In this document: piece by piece, positions 33,118 through 34,683 of the stretch | Position numbering within the stretch: the stretch's first letter is position 1 | Layout: the number at the start of each line of letters is the position of its first letter | NCBI GenBank assembly: GCA_036340235.1 | Contig: JAYYZE010000033.1 | Span: 1 to 34,683, forward strand | Reading direction: 5' to 3' | Origin: GCA-2862585 sp036340235 | Lineage (GTDB): Bacteria > Bacteroidota > Bacteroidia > Flavobacteriales > UBA7312 | DNA: 34,683 nt | Made by a program: the position numbers and the translations under genes | Notes under the pieces: model-generated | Databases searched by the model: none | What the model was told of the DNA's origin: nothing | Seen by the model: the letters and a program-made list of their open reading frames with translations, nothing else

Positions 33118-33966
33118 TTAATACTGCTTGAATAATTCAAGCAGCTTAATTACCTCCTTGCTTTTTTGTTTATTTCCTTGAAAGGTATAAGAATACAATA
33201 GGTTACTAAGCATTCGTTTAGCAATTTCTACGTGGCCACATGGAGCAAAGTATTTGCTCTTTTCTTTTATATTTTCTTTTTTTAGAAAAAAGGATAAATC
33301 CTGACGACTTAAGATGCTGCCCTTTCTGTAGGGATTGATATAGAACTTGACAGGGTCACCCATGAGTTCGTTTTCGTAGCCAACAATAAAATGTCTTGGC
33401 ATGTTAATCCCGCAAATGGGTAATCCAATGTGTTTTGATAAATACATATAAATTAAACTCAATGATAATGGATTGCCTTTCCTACTGTCCATCACAAAGT
33501 TGAGACACGAATTATTTGGAGAGTGATAGTTTTTTAGATTTCCTTTAAATCCATTTACATGAAATAGGAAATGATTGAAAGCGGCAATTTTTTCATAATC
33601 ACCATTTATTAACTGAATTGATTTTCTAGCTTCTGTAGCTAGTTTATATAGGCGTTTGGTGTAGGCTGTTCGATTAAAATTAGGGAATTGTAATTGTGTT
33701 GTAAATACCCAAAATTCTAATAAGTCTTTTTGGGAAGAATTTACCCAATGTTGTAAACGATAAAAAAGACTCTTAAACTGTATTTGTTGAATAATTTCCT
33801 CAGCTCGTGATTGAATCAGATTTTTGTCATTTTCTTGCCATTCATGTTCTAATTTTGGTATAACAGTTGACCCAAATTCCAACAGTTTATCCTTCACTTT
33901 ATCATAGACATCTTTATCTGGATCATCCAAAAGTTGAATTAGTGAATTTATGGTGGATTCTGACAT
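33118..33966 (-). CDS. SirB1 / transglutaminase-like family protein
   Basis: A 282-residue protein. The N-terminal 70 residues are helical and HEAT-like (INSLIQLLDDPDKDVYDKV, LLEFGSTVIPKLE), as in other Bacteroidota members. The core (about 75-230) is a SirB1-type transglutaminase-like domain: NNSCLNFVMDSRKGNPLSLSLIY, then GLPICGINMPRHFIVGY and INPYRKG. No member has a firmly established reaction; relatives appear next to PrmC and peptide chain release factor genes in some genomes. A short helical tail (NLLYSYTFQGNKQKSKEVIKLLE) is TPR-like. It is 2 bp from the upstream nucleoside phosphorylase gene, so the two are likely co-transcribed. Confidence 0.85.
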   Translation of the reverse strand: MSESTINSLIQLLDDPDKDVYDKVKDKLLEFGSTVIPKLEHEWQENDKNLIQSRAEEIIQQIQFKSLFYRLQHWVNSSQKDLLEFWVFTTQLQFPNFNRTAYTKRLYKLATEARKSIQLINGDYEKIAAFNHFLFHVNGFKGNLKNYHSPNNSCLNFVMDSRKGNPLSLSLIYMYLSKHIGLPICGINMPRHFIVGYENELMGDPVKFYINPYRKGSILSRQDLSFFLKKENIKEKSKYFAPCGHVEIAKRMLSNLLYSYTFQGNKQKSKEVIKLLELFKQY

Positions 33967-33968
33967 AT

Positions 33969-34683
33969 CTAATACAAGTTGCCTAAAGCTGTTTCTATCA
34001 TATTGTTGATAGATTTTTTATAGTTGGTAGATTTTTTATTGGTAGCTCTGTTGGCTAAAATGGTGCATATGGTCAGGCAACGATGCCCCATCAATTTTCC
34101 TAAACCATACAATGCGGAAGTCTCCATTTCGAAGTTGGTAATTTTGTGGTGCTTATAATCAAACGAACGGAGTTGATCGTGCAGGTTTTCTATACTTACA
34201 GGCAAACATACTTGGCGACCCTGTGGGGCGTAAAAGCCAGGAGCCGTGACTGTAATGCCTTGCCTATGATTTGAAAACTTTTCTAAGAGATATTTGTCAG
34301 CGGCATATATATACGGTTTTGAAAGACTGCCGGGCCAAATAATTTGTTCTTCAATAGCTCTTTGTAATTCACTATCAAATTGGTTGTTTGCATAGAAGTA
34401 CATGAGGTTGTCAATGCCTAGCCCATGAGATGACACTACCAAAGAGTCGACTTCAATTTCTTTTCGTATTGTTCCAGAAGTACCTAATCGAATTAGGTTG
34501 AGACTACTTTTCTTTTTTAATGGAATGTTGGTCTGCAAGTCTGTGTTAAAGAGAGCATCTAATTCGTTTAGAGTAATGTCTATGTTGTCGGTTCCAATAC
34601 CTGTGGACAAGGCACTGACACGTTCTTTGCCAATGTAACCAGTATGGGTAGTAAACTCTCGATTTGACACTTGGTGTTCTATG
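33969..34683 (-). CDS. Nucleoside phosphorylase, uridine-phosphorylase-like (partial, start beyond window)
   Basis: The 3' part of a PNP/UDP-family nucleoside phosphorylase: REFTTHTGYIGKERVSALSTGIGTDN (read in pieces), then IRLGTSGTIRKEIEVDSLVVS and, near the C-terminus, FEMETSALYGLG, the ribose-binding Glu-Met-Glu signature. These match uridine phosphorylases of Bacteroidota, which release uracil from uridine for pyrimidine salvage. The frame remains open through a GTG at 34668-34670 to the window end (I-E-H-Q-V before S-N-R-E). Family members have roughly 45 further N-terminal residues with the GDP phosphate loop, so the real start lies outside. The substrate could be another pyrimidine or purine nucleoside. 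Confidence 0.85.
   Translation of the reverse strand, partial: IEHQVSNREFTTHTGYIGKERVSALSTGIGTDNIDITLNELDALFNTDLQTNIPLKKKSSLNLIRLGTSGTIRKEIEVDSLVVSSHGLGIDNLMYFYANNQFDSELQRAIEEQIIWPGSLSKPYIYAADKYLLEKFSNHRQGITVTAPGFYAPQGRQVCLPVSIENLHDQLRSFDYKHHKITNFEMETSALYGLGKLMGHRCLTICTILANRATNKKSTNYKKSINNMIETALGNLY

Noticed and set aside
34668..34670. GTG as the start codon of the nucleoside phosphorylase
   Set aside because: The frame continues upstream to the window edge, and the family needs about 45 more residues with the phosphate loop. The GTG is an internal Val codon.

Overview
The window is AT-rich chromosomal DNA (GC roughly mid-30s % by eye) from a member of the phylum Bacteroidota, most likely Flavobacteriales. 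Supporting signs are a type IX secretion C-terminal sorting domain, a carboxypeptidase-regulatory-like TonB receptor, DUF4834, almost no Shine-Dalgarno sequences, repeated matches to the Bacteroidota -7 promoter element TAnnTTTG, and a 6S RNA between zapA and rny. Gene content is mostly core. There is no phage, insertion sequence, CRISPR array, tRNA or rRNA.

Layout. 1-2567 (+): a Tyr/Asn-rich lipoprotein and a FadL/OmpP1-type outer-membrane barrel. 2564-5952 (-): a nif3-like gene, a coiled-coil zinc-ribbon gene and a periplasmic TPR gene. 6024-9171 (+): lpxK, a trimeric-type purine nucleoside phosphorylase overlapping it by 62 bp, and a secreted T9SS cargo protein. 9242-9400 (+): rpmH, with a clear promoter and terminator. 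9556-16345 (+): carB without its allosteric domain, a DUF4834 gene, a YfhO-type membrane protein and a GT4 glycosyltransferase. 16401-19500 (+): a Wzx-type flippase and an unrecognised GT-B-like transferase. 19481-28432 (-): a TonB receptor, an M1 peptidase fused to a probable Omp85-type barrel, galE, an SpsF-like cytidylyltransferase, a NeuB-like synthase and a KdsC-like phosphatase. 28539-30676: convergent arsC (+) and an M23 peptidase (-). 30787-33117 (+): a small coiled-coil gene, zapA, 6S RNA and rny. 33118-34683 (-): a SirB1-like protein and a nucleoside phosphorylase cut by the window edge.

Common theme. Much of the window serves the cell envelope. lpxK makes lipid A. The flippase, transferases, galE and the cytidylyltransferase/NeuB/phosphatase trio look like a nonulosonic-acid surface-glycan module. 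The FadL barrel, TonB receptor and M1-barrel protein are outer-membrane proteins. The module lacks a recognisable NeuC/NeuA set and must rely on genes elsewhere.

Strongest observations. (1) The NeuB-like gene has an in-frame TAA at codon 3 of its expected reading frame, while the conserved N-terminal segment downstream is intact. (2) The M1 peptidase ends in a barrel with Omp85-like motifs. (3) A 6S RNA candidate has a 12-bp closing stem. (4) The purine nucleoside phosphorylase has Asp where human PNP has the base-specificity residue Asn243. (5) Several -7 elements lie so close to start codons that leaderless transcripts are likely.
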